Below are positions 41,247 to 52,719 of a stretch of DNA of 64,000 nt, piece by piece. Each line of letters starts with the position of its first letter. Within the stretch, counting starts at the first letter, position 1. The DNA comes from JAGWRI01 sp963728785 (GTDB lineage Bacteria; Gemmatimonadota; Gemmatimonadetes; Gemmatimonadales; Gemmatimonadaceae). The notes below the pieces were generated by a model. The model made no database searches. It was not told the DNA's origin and saw only the letters and a list, made by a program, of their open reading frames with translations. The stretch covers positions 62,001-126,000 of the forward strand of contig CAVSKV010000004.1 in assembly GCA_963728785.1 (NCBI GenBank), read 5' to 3'. The position numbers were made by a program, and so were the translations under genes.

Positions 41247-41564
41247 TCAGCCGCCCTTCTTCGTGGAGTCGGGCTTCGGCTTCGCCGCCCGGCTCGTACG
41301 GGCCTTCTTCGTGCCCGTCTTGGTGGTGGACTCGGCCTTCGCCGTGCCCGCTGTCGCGGTCTTGGTCGCGGGCTTGATGGTCGTCGCGCTCTTAGTAGCC
41401 GTTGTGGCGCTCTTCGACGTCGTCTTGCTTACAGTCTTGTGCGTCGTCTTGTGCGTCGTGGTCGCGGCCGGCTTCGTCTTGGTGGTGTCCTGTGTGCCCT
41501 GGGCACGCACCGTCGTGGCCATGCAGGCCACGAGTGCGAGGGCGAGCCAACGCATGCGAATCAT
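41247..41564 (-). CDS. Secreted Lys/Thr/Ala-rich low-complexity protein
   Basis: A 105-aa protein with a clear signal peptide (MIRMRWLALALVACMATTVRA, cleavage before QG). The mature 84 residues are almost only Thr, Lys, Ala, Ser with no hydrophobic core (for example KTTSKSATTATKSATT), resembling histone-H1/HC1-like or mucin-like tails. It is strongly basic and disordered, so it could bind nucleic acid or acidic polymers outside the cell, or be a glycosylation substrate. The ATG at 41562-41564 was chosen because GAGG repeats precede it and it starts the signal peptide. Confidence 0.7.
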   Translation of the reverse strand: MIRMRWLALALVACMATTVRAQGTQDTTKTKPAATTTHKTTHKTVSKTTSKSATTATKSATTIKPATKTATAGTAKAESTTKTGTKKARTSRAAKPKPDSTKKGG

Positions 41565-41736
41565 CCTCAACCTCCTCAAATGGGGAACCCCGTTCCAACG
41601 CCCGTCCCGGTCGGGCGGAGCGTCACGTTTGCCGCAGTCCTCTTCGGCGCTACGGTGTTTGGTGATCACAAAGACCCGGGCGCCCGGCCGGCCGTCACTA
41701 TGCTCCAGCCGATTGTCGAGCAGCCCCGACTCGGGG

Positions 41737-43455
41737 CTATCGCTCGACCGCCGACAGGCGCCGCAGGGCGATCTGAATGGGCGCCAATGTGCAGGCTGAG
41801 CACAGCAGCCCCGCGCCTCCGAAGCCGAGCCAGAGGGGGAGCGGGTTCGGATCGGAGTTCGCCATGCGCGCCAGAAGGTAGAGGTATACGGGGCGCGCCT
41901 CGAGGATCACCACTGCGCCTATCATCGCCACCGACGCCATCATGAACAGCAGGCCGCCGAACGACGTGGGGATCTGCGCCGCATTCTCGGTCTCGAACTG
42001 CGGGAACAGCGTCCCGAATCCGAGGGCCAGCCCCGCCACGGCAAACGTCATCATGGCGATGGTGAGCACGGAAACGGCGAACATGAAAGGGCTTACGGCG
42101 AGCAGGTAGTCGGTCACGGCCACGATGGCGAGCGCGAGCACGAGCAGGGGAAGGGTGCCCACCCAGAACTTGGCCCATAACAGGTCGCGCACCCGCATGG
42201 GACTCGACCGGAGCAGCCACAGCGTGCGACCCTCGAGGCTCACCGCTGGAAAGATGAAACGCGCGGCGATCGAGGCGAGCACGAATCCGGCCAGCACCAG
42301 ATTCAGGAACGGGACGATGTTGACGAGGAAGAACGTCATCCCGTCACCGCGGAGCGGCAGATACTTGATGTTGAACACGTACACCACGACCAGCACGGCA
42401 AGCAGGATGAGCTGCGACCACTGTGTGGTGTCGCGGAAGAAGACCCGCAGTTCCTTGAGCACCAGTTCGCGCTTGAGCACCGACAGGGGCCGGAGCAGAA
42501 ACGCGCCGATGCGCCGGAGCACGGTGCCGCGCACCCAGTGGGCGCCGCTCTCCTGTGCCTTGCTGTACCCCTTGAGATACAGCGCGCGGTGCAGCATGGC
42601 GCCGACCACCACGGCAGCCGCCGCCGACGTCCACAGGAGATAGAACGGGAGGTACTCGAGGCGATATTGCAGCCAGCTCATGACGCCGCGCGCCGCCCAC
42701 TCGCTCGGGAACATCGGAGACGTGGGCGCGCGCAGCAGGGTCACGAAGTCGACCAGCGAGCGGAACCCTTCGGGGCGCGCCAAGCGTTCGGGGCGCACGA
42801 GCCGGAGCAGCAGCACGATGCCGCCCGCCGCCAGCACCGCGATCACGCTCAGGATGTCACGGGTGCGCCGTGCCGGGAAGATGTTCACGAGCAGCAGCGT
42901 AACCGCCGAGCCGATCACGGCCGGAATGACCAGGAAGGGCACGAACACCGCCACGGTGACGAGCGGGAACCACCACCCGCCCTCGTACACGTGACCGTAG
43001 GCGGCGAACATCGGAACGGCGAGCAGGACGACCATCCAGCTGGAGTTCACCATCGTCTCGAGGAGCTTCGCCAGGTACAGCTTGAGCCAGTCGACGGGGC
43101 CCGACACCAGCAGGTCGAGGTCGCGCGCCAGGAAGAAACTGGACAGCGCCGTGATCACGTTGGACAGCACGAGGATCGAGAAGAACCCGATCAGGATGAG
43201 GCCGAGAAGCTTGCCGGCGAGCAGCGGCCCGATCTCCTCGACGCCACGGAAGTAGCGGAGCAGCCGGTAGAGCACGAAGTATACGAACGTCCAGAACACC
43301 GCTCCGAACACGGCGAGCACGGCGAACCGCGCGCCACGTCCGCGCTCGCCGGCGAGTAACCGCGCCCGGGCCGTGAGCCATTTTGGCGCCAGCAGGTGAA
43401 CCAGCGACGGGTCGGCGACGGCGCCCGTGACGACGGCCGTGGGGCCGTCAGGCAT
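41737..43455 (-). CDS. ABC exporter permease, ABC-2 type
   Basis: A 572-aa integral membrane protein with about 12-14 hydrophobic helices and large cytoplasmic loops, resembling the double-length putative exporter permeases (Tcs/YhaP-like). It pairs with the preceding ATPase gene; its ATG overlaps that gene by eight bases. The substrate cannot be read from sequence. The transglutaminase and macro-domain genes upstream may belong to the same transcript. Confidence 0.75.
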   Translation of the reverse strand: MPDGPTAVVTGAVADPSLVHLLAPKWLTARARLLAGERGRGARFAVLAVFGAVFWTFVYFVLYRLLRYFRGVEEIGPLLAGKLLGLILIGFFSILVLSNVITALSSFFLARDLDLLVSGPVDWLKLYLAKLLETMVNSSWMVVLLAVPMFAAYGHVYEGGWWFPLVTVAVFVPFLVIPAVIGSAVTLLLVNIFPARRTRDILSVIAVLAAGGIVLLLRLVRPERLARPEGFRSLVDFVTLLRAPTSPMFPSEWAARGVMSWLQYRLEYLPFYLLWTSAAAAVVVGAMLHRALYLKGYSKAQESGAHWVRGTVLRRIGAFLLRPLSVLKRELVLKELRVFFRDTTQWSQLILLAVLVVVYVFNIKYLPLRGDGMTFFLVNIVPFLNLVLAGFVLASIAARFIFPAVSLEGRTLWLLRSSPMRVRDLLWAKFWVGTLPLLVLALAIVAVTDYLLAVSPFMFAVSVLTIAMMTFAVAGLALGFGTLFPQFETENAAQIPTSFGGLLFMMASVAMIGAVVILEARPVYLYLLARMANSDPNPLPLWLGFGGAGLLCSACTLAPIQIALRRLSAVER

Positions 43456-44206
43456 CCAGGACCTCGACCAGCTCGCGGGCCGCATTCTCGCCGGTGAGCT
43501 TCAGGAAGATCTGCTCCAGCCCCTCCGCCCCGCCTTCGGCCGTGCGGTGCAGCTCGGCCATCGTGCCGCAGGCCCGGATGCGCCCCGCCTGGATGATCGC
43601 GATGCGGTCGCACAGCGTCTCCGCCACCTCGAGCGTGTGTGTGGACATCATGATTGTGTTGCCGCGGCGCGTGTATTCGCGAAACAGGTCCTTGAGGATG
43701 CGGGCCGCCTTGGGGTCAAGGCCCACCATCGGCTCATCCACTACGATCACCTCGGCGCGGTGCACGAACGCGCTGGAGATGATGAGCTTCTGGCGCATGC
43801 CGTGGCTGTAGCTCTCGACGAGTTCGTCTTGCCAAGCGTCGAGGTCGAACAGCGCGAGCAACTCACGCGTCCGGTGCTCCACCTCGGGGCCTTCCTGGTC
43901 ATACAGCCCCGCGACGAACCGCATGAATTCGGCGCCTGTGAGCTTCTCGTAGATGAACGGCCGGTCGGGGATGAAGCCGAGCTTCATCTTGGCGGCGATC
44001 GGATCCTTGGCGATGTCCACGCCCCCGATCTGCACGGTGCCACCTGTGGGACGGAGAATGCCGGCGATCATGCGGAGCGTCGTCGTCTTGCCCGCCCCGT
44101 TGGGGCCCAGGAATCCGAACAGTTCCCCGCGCGGCACTTCCAGGTCGATCGCGTCGACCGCGGTGAAACTGCCGAAGCGCTTGGTCAGGTTGTGGAGTCG
44201 GATCAT
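43448..44206 (-). CDS. ABC transporter ATP-binding subunit
   Basis: A 252-aa ABC ATPase of the drug/Nod-factor exporter class. Walker A is GPNGAGKTTT (about 35-44); the Q-loop is in GFIPDRPFIYEKLTG; the signature is a variant YSHGMRQKLII in place of LSGGQ; Walker B is VIVVDEPMVGLDPK; and H-loop MSTHTLEVAE is intact, so it should hydrolyse ATP. The SYSHGMRQ variant is common in this export class. It lies between the transglutaminase (34 bases) and the permease. Confidence 0.93.
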   Translation of the reverse strand: MIRLHNLTKRFGSFTAVDAIDLEVPRGELFGFLGPNGAGKTTTLRMIAGILRPTGGTVQIGGVDIAKDPIAAKMKLGFIPDRPFIYEKLTGAEFMRFVAGLYDQEGPEVEHRTRELLALFDLDAWQDELVESYSHGMRQKLIISSAFVHRAEVIVVDEPMVGLDPKAARILKDLFREYTRRGNTIMMSTHTLEVAETLCDRIAIIQAGRIRACGTMAELHRTAEGGAEGLEQIFLKLTGENAARELVEVLDA

Positions 44207-44240
44207 CGCGAGGGACGAAGTGGAAGGGGCGAGGGCTCGA

Positions 44241-45794
44241 TCATGGCGCGCGGCCGGCCGGCGGAGCGAGCACGTCGATTCGCAGCACCCCGATGAGATG
44301 AATCAACTCCGCCTGGCGCGAGAGCCCGCCCACGACGAAGCGCAGATGCGCCGCGTCGGCCGGAAACTCGCCGAAGGTCGGATCGACGGCCACCCACCGA
44401 CCGAGATAGACCTCCGGCCAGGCGTGGTAGTAAAACTTCCCGTTGACATAGGCCAGGCCGGCGGCGGCGCGGGCGGGAATGCCGGCCGCCCGGGCCACCG
44501 CCACGTACAGCTGCGTGTGCTCGTTGCAGTCGCCGCTCCGGGCGTGCAACACCTGCACCGCGTCCGGCACGCCAAAGGTGATGCGTTTGCGGAGCGAGTC
44601 GTATCCCCACTGGTTGATGCGGCGCGCCACCACCTGCGGATCGCGCTCCTTGCCGCGCAGCCGGTTGGCGAGGGCGCGGATCTCGGGGTCGCGCGATTCG
44701 ACCAGCGGCTCGGGCTCGAGCGCGCGCGTCACGTCGGGCGGGCGTGGCACGCCCCTGAAGGAGCGGGCGGAGAGGCTGTCCGGATCCTCGCGCACGACGG
44801 TGAGCGTGTCGCCGTGCAGCGTCTGCCGGCCTCCGTCCACGTCGAACCCCGCGAGATCGGCGCCGAGGAGACGCACGCGCAGGCTTGGCAACTGCCGCGT
44901 CACCGTGAGATGAGCGGCTATGGCCGTGGTCTCGAGGATGTCGCGGTCGGCGGTGGGCGGAGCCCCGCTGTCGGCCTCGGCCAGGCGCCAGTTCTCATAG
45001 GCGACTTCATAGGGACGGCGCACGAGATGGAATCCCATCTCCGTCGTCTCCACGAGGCGCCCCTGGTCGTCCACCCACCCGGCTATGCCGCGTGCCCCCT
45101 CGGTGGCCAGGCGCCAGGCCCTGAGCGTGTCGGGCGTCACCCCGCGCCAGCGCATCGTGATCGAATCGAGCACCGAGCTGTCGTTCACCACGAACGTCGT
45201 CTCGGCCCGGATGCTCACCCGCGCATCCCGCGGCGCCATCGTGCCCGGATCGAACACCGGCAGCACGAACGACTTGCCCACCTTGGGCTCGTCGCCCAGG
45301 ACGATCGCCAGCGGAACCAGCGTCGGGAGCAGAACAGGGCCCCCGATCCGGACGCGCTGCGAATCGGCCGGTGCTTCGCCGTTCGCCGATACTGCGTAGA
45401 TCACCACGGAATCGCCATCCACCCGCCCGCCGGCATGGAACGGCGCCGAATCGGACTCGACGTCCACTTCGAAGCGCCGCACTCGCAGCGTGCGTGATAC
45501 CTCGACCGTCGTGCGAGCCTGCACCCGGTGCACCGTGCCTCCGGCGGCAAGGTCGGCCACCAGATAGTCGGTGGACGTGATCCCGGTCGCCACGGTGTCA
45601 ATGGTGGACGAGGCAAATCCCACCTGGCGGTCCCCTTGCAGCACCGCGTAGAACACTGCGCCGGGAGTCACCCGCAACGCCGCTTCGGCCAGCCGTTCGA
45701 CGTTGGGTTGGAAATACTGCTGCCGAATGAGGGCCGCGAAGCCACCTCCCCAGAGCACGAGGACCACAACCGCCATCCAGGCGCGCCGGCTCAT
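44241..45794 (-). CDS. Membrane-anchored transglutaminase-like protein
   Basis: A 517-aa protein with an N-terminal signal-anchor (RRAWMAVVVLVLWGGGFAAL), a long beta-rich periplasmic region (about 35-340), and a C-terminal transglutaminase-like cysteine fold. Cys is in HARSGDCNEHTQLYVAVARA, His is in YYHAWPEVYLGRWV and Asp in AVDPTFGEFPADA, giving a complete Cys-His-Asp triad, so it is likely a protease or transferase. It overlaps the macro-domain gene by ATGA. Substrate unknown; cell-wall or exported protein processing is possible. Confidence 0.85.
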   Translation of the reverse strand: MSRRAWMAVVVLVLWGGGFAALIRQQYFQPNVERLAEAALRVTPGAVFYAVLQGDRQVGFASSTIDTVATGITSTDYLVADLAAGGTVHRVQARTTVEVSRTLRVRRFEVDVESDSAPFHAGGRVDGDSVVIYAVSANGEAPADSQRVRIGGPVLLPTLVPLAIVLGDEPKVGKSFVLPVFDPGTMAPRDARVSIRAETTFVVNDSSVLDSITMRWRGVTPDTLRAWRLATEGARGIAGWVDDQGRLVETTEMGFHLVRRPYEVAYENWRLAEADSGAPPTADRDILETTAIAAHLTVTRQLPSLRVRLLGADLAGFDVDGGRQTLHGDTLTVVREDPDSLSARSFRGVPRPPDVTRALEPEPLVESRDPEIRALANRLRGKERDPQVVARRINQWGYDSLRKRITFGVPDAVQVLHARSGDCNEHTQLYVAVARAAGIPARAAAGLAYVNGKFYYHAWPEVYLGRWVAVDPTFGEFPADAAHLRFVVGGLSRQAELIHLIGVLRIDVLAPPAGRAP

Positions 45795-46294
45795 GGTGCC
45801 CCCCGGGCGATGGCGGCGCGCCACGCAGCGTCTTCCACTTGATTTTCCACGATCACGACGATGGACCGGGGGTGCGCCGCGCGCGCCAGATGCTGCCGCA
45901 TCACCTCCGCCATCACCGCCGCGCTCTCCTCGACGTCCAGATTACCCGCGCCGATGCCGAACGGCACGACCGCGAGTTCGCCGATCTGAAAGTCCGCCGC
46001 GCGTTGCAACGCGCTCACCAGGGCACGCCGCACCGAGTCGCGCGACGCCCGCTCCTCAGGGCTCACGATGACGGCGTGAATCAGGAATTCGACGTGCAGG
46101 TCTCCGGCGCTCGTCACCACCGCCGCGCCCACCGGCAGCGGCTCGTGGAGGGGCGCGCGATGGCCGAGGCCGGCCCCGGCCGCTTGTTCCAGCCGCCGCA
46201 GCAAGGGCGTGGTCGCACCGAGCATGGCGTCCACCGCCCAGGCGATCGCCTCGCCGTGGTAGAACGCCGGGTCGTCGATGCGCACCGCGATCAC
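45791..46294 (-). CDS. Macro-domain protein
   Basis: A 167-aa protein close to the minimal macro domain. AAVVTSAGDLHVEFLIHAVI and PFGIGAGNLDVEESAAVMAEVM match the ADP-ribose pocket and the G-x-G-x-G-N loop of macro domains, respectively. Many such proteins bind ADP-ribose or hydrolyse O-acetyl-ADP-ribose or ADP-ribosyl linkages. GTG 46294 gives MIAVRID. The start overlaps a 40-codon gene (GTGA), and the stop overlaps the transglutaminase start. No ADP-ribosyltransferase is visible nearby. Confidence 0.82.
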   Translation of the reverse strand: MIAVRIDDPAFYHGEAIAWAVDAMLGATTPLLRRLEQAAGAGLGHRAPLHEPLPVGAAVVTSAGDLHVEFLIHAVIVSPEERASRDSVRRALVSALQRAADFQIGELAVVPFGIGAGNLDVEESAAVMAEVMRQHLARAAHPRSIVVIVENQVEDAAWRAAIARGAP

Positions 46295-46413
46295 GGCCTT
46301 CGCGTCCGTCGGGCGGCTTCCGTGGCGTCGTCACGCCCGCCGGGCCGCTCGAGGTCCAGGTTCACGAGCAACCAGACTTCCGGTTGCTCGCGCTGGTCCT
46401 CCGGGTCCCGCAT
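46291..46413 (-). CDS. 40-codon gene in the cutA-macro gap, hypothetical
   Basis: An open frame with ATG at 46411-46413 (MRDPEDQREQPEVWLLVNL ... ARRTRRP) that fills the 122-base space between cutA and the macro-domain gene, starting 4 bases after cutA and ending in a GTGA overlap with macro. The overlap pattern equals that of neighbouring genes, which supports real coding. The protein is charged with a short hydrophobic stretch (VWLLVNLDL). No family is recognised, and no Shine-Dalgarno is seen. Confidence 0.4.
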   Translation of the reverse strand: MRDPEDQREQPEVWLLVNLDLERPGGRDDATEAARRTRRP

Positions 46414-46417
46414 CGCG

Positions 46418-46753
46418 TCAGGCCAGCGCCAACGTGGTCTCGCCGCTGATCCACTCCAGATACTTGGCGAGTCCCGCCGATACCGGTAGCGCGAGCAGTT
46501 CCGGCACTTTGTATGGGTGCAGTTCGCCGAACGCCGCCTGAAGGGTCTCGAGCCGGGCCGACCGGGTTTTGAGGAGAATCAGTACCTCGTGTTCGTCGGC
46601 GATCTTGCCCTGCCACCGGTACAGCGATCGGGCACCCGGCACCAGCGTGCCGCAGGCGATGAGTCGGCGCTCCAGCAGGGCGCGCACGAGGCGCACTGCT
46701 TCGTCATCCGACGCAACGGTGGTCAGAACGACAATGGCATCCGTGTGGGGCAT
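46418..46753 (-). CDS. cutA: Divalent-cation tolerance protein CutA
   Basis: A 111-aa trimeric ferredoxin-like protein linked to copper and divalent-cation tolerance. The pattern VVLTTVASDDEAVRLVRALLE, LIACGTLVPGARSLYRWQGKI, EVLILLKTRSARLETLQAAF and ELHPYKVPELLALPVSAG matches the family. ATG 46751-46753 was chosen on the N-terminal match; the frame stays open far upstream with no coding character. It is divergent from uvrA with an 88-base gap. Confidence 0.95.
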   Translation of the reverse strand: MPHTDAIVVLTTVASDDEAVRLVRALLERRLIACGTLVPGARSLYRWQGKIADEHEVLILLKTRSARLETLQAAFGELHPYKVPELLALPVSAGLAKYLEWISGETTLALA

Positions 46754-46824
46754 GGCGGAGGATTCGGTGAAGTTCCCGTAACATAACGCCCCACCCCCCC
46801 GGCTTGTCTCCCCCCGCGGGATCG

Positions 46825-46840
46825 GCCAGCTTTCGCTGGC
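46825..46840 (+). promoter_or_regulatory. Hairpin directly before uvrA start
   Basis: GCCAGC-TTTC-GCTGGC forms a 6-bp hairpin ending one base before the uvrA ATG (46842), where a ribosome-binding site would be expected. No Shine-Dalgarno is visible, so the stem may shape start-site access. Confidence 0.4.
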
Positions 46841-46841
46841 T

Positions 46842-49688
<2,847 letters not shown>

Positions 49689-49722
49689 CCGGCCGCCGAC
49701 CCCCTTCACCGTTCCCATCGGT

Positions 49723-50391
49723 ATGGTCTCTCTGCTCGACATCATCGGCCCCGTCATGGTCGGACCGTCGTCTTCGCACACCGCCGGCGCCTGCAAGCTC
49801 GGGCTCATCGCGCGGTGCCTCGTAGGCGGCACTCCCGACCGGGCGTGGGTGGAACTGCACGGATCGTTCGCCCGCACCGGCGAGGGACACGGCACCGACA
49901 GGGCCATCGCCGGCGGCCTGCTCGGGTTCCATACCGACGACGAACGCCTTCGGGACGCGCTCCAGATCGCCGAACGCGACGGCGTCCACTACGGTTTCGA
50001 GAAGACCACGCTGGCCGACGACGCCCATCCGAATTCGGCCCGCATCACCGTCGAGCGCGGCGACCGCAAGCACGTGATGGTCGGCGCCTCGCTGGGCGCG
50101 GGCCGCATCCGCGTCAGCGAGATCGACGGGTATCCGGTGGAGGTACTAGGAAATAGCTATACGATCGTCCTCGTCGCCGAAGACGTCCGCGGCTCGGTGG
50201 CCCGCATCACCGCGCTGCTGGCCGACGACGGGCTCAACATCGCTACCCTGCGGTTGAGCCGGAAGCACCGCGGCGGCGACGCCCTCATGGTCATCGAAGT
50301 CGATGAGCCGCCCGACGTCGCGGTCAGCGATCATCTGCGGGCGTTTCCTTGGGTACGCTGGGCTCACCGGCTCGAGAAAGTGAGCGCCTGA
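49723..50391 (+). CDS. sdaAB: L-serine ammonia-lyase beta subunit
   Basis: Regulatory and structural subunit of the iron-sulfur serine dehydratase, which turns L-serine into pyruvate and ammonia. 222 aa. VMVGPSSSHTAGACKLGLIA carries the S-S-S-H-T phosphate/substrate motif; the C-terminal part (VLVAEDVRGSVARITALLAD) is an ACT domain that senses serine. The start ATG 49723 has no Shine-Dalgarno. The alpha subunit begins one base after its stop, the usual split type II arrangement. Confidence 0.95.
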   Translation: MVSLLDIIGPVMVGPSSSHTAGACKLGLIARCLVGGTPDRAWVELHGSFARTGEGHGTDRAIAGGLLGFHTDDERLRDALQIAERDGVHYGFEKTTLADDAHPNSARITVERGDRKHVMVGASLGAGRIRVSEIDGYPVEVLGNSYTIVLVAEDVRGSVARITALLADDGLNIATLRLSRKHRGGDALMVIEVDEPPDVAVSDHLRAFPWVRWAHRLEKVSA

Positions 50392-50392
50392 C

Positions 50393-51277
50393 GTGTACCG
50401 CTCGCTCGCCGACGCCATTCGTGACGCCCAGGCGCAACGGACGTCGCTCGCCCGGGTCGCCCTCCACGCCGAAGCGCTGGACCAGGCGCGTCCCGTGGAA
50501 GAAATCCGCGACGCGCTGCGTCGCGCGCTCGTCGTGATGCGGGCGGCCGTGGAACGCGGCATGGCTGGGGATCTCAAGTCGGCGTCCGGGCTGGTGGGTG
50601 GCGACGCCGCCAAACTGCGCACGGGTCCGGCCGGTCCGCTCGCCGGAACGCCGTTTCGCGACGTGCTCGCCCGCGCGCTCGCCGTGCAGGAGGTGAACGC
50701 GGCAATGGGCGTGATCGTCGCGGCACCCACCGCCGGCGGCGCGGGCGTGCTCCCCGCTGTGCTCACCGGGCTCGCCGCGGCGCAGCATATCCCCGACGAC
50801 GCCGTGGTCGATGCGCTCGCTACCGCGGCACTGATCGGCGCGGTCGTCGCCGAGCGCGCTTCGCTTTCCGGCGCGGAAGGCGGCTGTCAAGCCGAGACGG
50901 GCGCCGCCGCCGGCATGGCGGCGGGAGCGGCCACCGAGATGCTCGGCGGCACGCCGGTGCAGGTCGGTCACGCCGTGGCCCTCGCCCAGCAGGCCACGCT
51001 CGGGCTGATCTGCGACCCCCTCGGTGGACTCGTCGAACTGCCCTGCGTGTTCCGGAATGCCACCGGCGCCGCGATCGCGCTGGCCGCCGTCGAGATGGCG
51101 CTGGCCGGCGTGGAGTTCGCGATCCCGGCTGACGAAGTCATCGATGTGATGGGCGAGATCGGCCGGGAGATGGACGTGCGCTACCGCGAGACCGCCGGCG
51201 GCGGCCTCGCCGCCACGCCCACCGGGCGGCGGCTGGCCCGCGAGCGGCTCGTCCAGATCAAGCGCTCGGGTGCCTGA
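50393..51277 (+). CDS. sdaAA: L-serine ammonia-lyase, iron-sulfur alpha subunit
   Basis: Catalytic subunit with a [4Fe-4S] cluster. 294 aa. Ligands are in GGCQAETGAAAGMAAGA, LICDPLGGLVELPCVFRNATG and an N-terminal helical part. VMGVIVAAPTAGGAGVLPAVL is the loop that positions substrate. Start is GTG, one base after sdaAB. The enzyme is oxygen-sensitive and normally works in serine catabolism, feeding pyruvate. Confidence 0.95.
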   Translation: MYRSLADAIRDAQAQRTSLARVALHAEALDQARPVEEIRDALRRALVVMRAAVERGMAGDLKSASGLVGGDAAKLRTGPAGPLAGTPFRDVLARALAVQEVNAAMGVIVAAPTAGGAGVLPAVLTGLAAAQHIPDDAVVDALATAALIGAVVAERASLSGAEGGCQAETGAAAGMAAGAATEMLGGTPVQVGHAVALAQQATLGLICDPLGGLVELPCVFRNATGAAIALAAVEMALAGVEFAIPADEVIDVMGEIGREMDVRYRETAGGGLAATPTGRRLARERLVQIKRSGA

Positions 51278-51279
51278 AG

Positions 51280-52182
51280 GTGGGAGTGGACGCCGCCGTC
51301 CGCGGACTGATCAAGCCGCACTACCTGTTCCGGCCGTCACAGTTCCTGCGACGGATGCTCTCGCACCGTCGTCGCCGTGGTCGCGATCGCGTCACGGTCC
51401 GGTTGCCGTGGGACATGCCGATTCGGTGCTTCGCGCGCGACGCCATCGGACTGAGCATCCAGCAGCTCGGTGTGTTCGACCTTCCGGTGGCCGAGGTGCT
51501 GTGGCGGCTGGCCGACCCGGGTGAGTTAGCGCTCGACGTCGGGGCCAACATCGGACAGATGGCGGCGCTGCTGGCCCGGCGTGTCGGGCCGACGGGCCGG
51601 GTCATTGCGTTCGAGCCCAATGCCGACGTGCGTGCTGAACTTGCGTTCAACGTCGCCGCGTGGCGGGCCGACGCCGGGTCGGCGCCCATCGACGTCCTGG
51701 CAGCCGCGCTGTCGGATCACGACGGCGACGGTATCCTGCTCATGCCGCCATCGTTCGAATGGAATCGTGGGGTCGCGGAAGTAGTGGGTGCTGGCGATCG
51801 CCGGTCGGGCGAACGGCAGCGCATCCAACTGGCCCGGCTCGACGCGTTCGTGCTCGCGCCGGCGCAGGTGGGAGTCATGAAGCTGGACGTCGAAGGACAC
51901 GAAGGTGCGGTCTTGCGCGGCGCCTCGGCGCTCCTCGCCGACCAGCGGGTGCGCGACTTGGTGTACGAGGACCACGCGCGCTACCCGAGCGCCGTGTCGA
52001 AGCTGCTCGAGGAGCTGGGCTACACCGTGCTCGCGGTCGGCGCGACGTTCTGGGGGCCGCGGGCCGGGCCGGCGGCCGACCCTTCGCACGTGCCGACGTG
52101 GGAGAGCCCCAGCTACCTCGCCACTCGAGAACCTGAGCGGGCGCAGCGCCGGCTGGCCTCCCGGGGCTGGCGCATTCTATAA
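51280..52182 (+). CDS. FkbM-family methyltransferase
   Basis: A 300-aa AdoMet-dependent O-methyltransferase. Motif I is LALDVGANIGQMAALLA (about 85-100), then VIAFEPNADVRAELAFNV, and the family signature VGVMKLDVEGHEGAVLRGA. Such enzymes methylate hydroxyls of polyketides, glycans or lipids; here the substrate is unknown. The GTG start lies 2 bases after sdaAA. The first 60 residues are Arg-rich (FLRRMLSHRRRRGRDRVTVR), possibly for membrane or nucleic-acid contact. Confidence 0.88.
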   Translation: MGVDAAVRGLIKPHYLFRPSQFLRRMLSHRRRRGRDRVTVRLPWDMPIRCFARDAIGLSIQQLGVFDLPVAEVLWRLADPGELALDVGANIGQMAALLARRVGPTGRVIAFEPNADVRAELAFNVAAWRADAGSAPIDVLAAALSDHDGDGILLMPPSFEWNRGVAEVVGAGDRRSGERQRIQLARLDAFVLAPAQVGVMKLDVEGHEGAVLRGASALLADQRVRDLVYEDHARYPSAVSKLLEELGYTVLAVGATFWGPRAGPAADPSHVPTWESPSYLATREPERAQRRLASRGWRIL

Positions 52183-52211
52183 GAAGGAAGGCCGCGCCAG
52201 CGCGTGGGGCG

Positions 52212-52289
52212 TTGCCCACCCTTCGGACTGGAGGTAGTTTGACCACGGGCGGTTGAAACGCAGCCCGGTTCCATCCGTAGGGTGGGCAA
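52212..52289. repeat. Long inverted repeat before the YbjN-pspA operon
   Basis: Arms 52212-52227 (TTGCCCACCCTTCGGA) and 52274-52289 (TCCGTAGGGTGGGCAA) pair over 16 bases with one mismatch, with a 46-base loop. The structure lies 22 bases before the YbjN-like gene. Possible roles are a regulator site, an RNA switch, or a stable leader stem. Confidence 0.7.
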
Positions 52290-52311
52290 GAGCATTCACG
52301 GGATCGCACCG

Positions 52312-52716
52312 ATGGTAACCAAGGAAGAAATCGAAGGCTATCTCGACCGGTTGGGGGTGGATGGAGCGACCCATACCGAGGTCGAGCCCGGGCTTTGGGT
52401 GGTGAAGCCGGGCGGCGCTCAGGACTTCGACGTCGTCGTCCACTACTCGCCGCCCGTGGTCCTGTTGCGGGTCAAAGTGATGAGTCTGCCCAAGCCGAAG
52501 GGGGCGGTGGCCACACTGAGCCGCCGACTGCTCGAAATGAACGCCAGCGATCTGTTGCATGGGTCATACGGCATCCAAGGCGACTCGGTCGTGCTCACCG
52601 AGGCGCTCGAGCTGGAACATCTTGACTTCGAAGAGTTCCTGGCGAGTTATGAGAGCATGACCCTGGCCCTGGCGTCGCACATGCGCGAGCTCGGCTCGTT
52701 CCGCGAGGCACACTAA
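52312..52716 (+). CDS. YbjN/secretion-chaperone-like protein
   Basis: A 134-aa protein. VTKEEIEGYLDRLGVD, DFDVVVHYSPPVVLLRVKVM, MNASDLLHGSYGIQGDSVVLTEALEL and the final helix pair fit the YbjN/type III chaperone-like alpha-beta fold. It lies three bases before pspA, and genes of this fold (YbjN- or YjfI-like) recur beside pspA in other bacteria, so a PspA-partner role is plausible. ATG 52312 has GGGAT upstream; a GTG at 52282 is a less likely start. Confidence 0.7.
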   Translation: MVTKEEIEGYLDRLGVDGATHTEVEPGLWVVKPGGAQDFDVVVHYSPPVVLLRVKVMSLPKPKGAVATLSRRLLEMNASDLLHGSYGIQGDSVVLTEALELEHLDFEEFLASYESMTLALASHMRELGSFREAH

Positions 52717-52719
52717 CCG

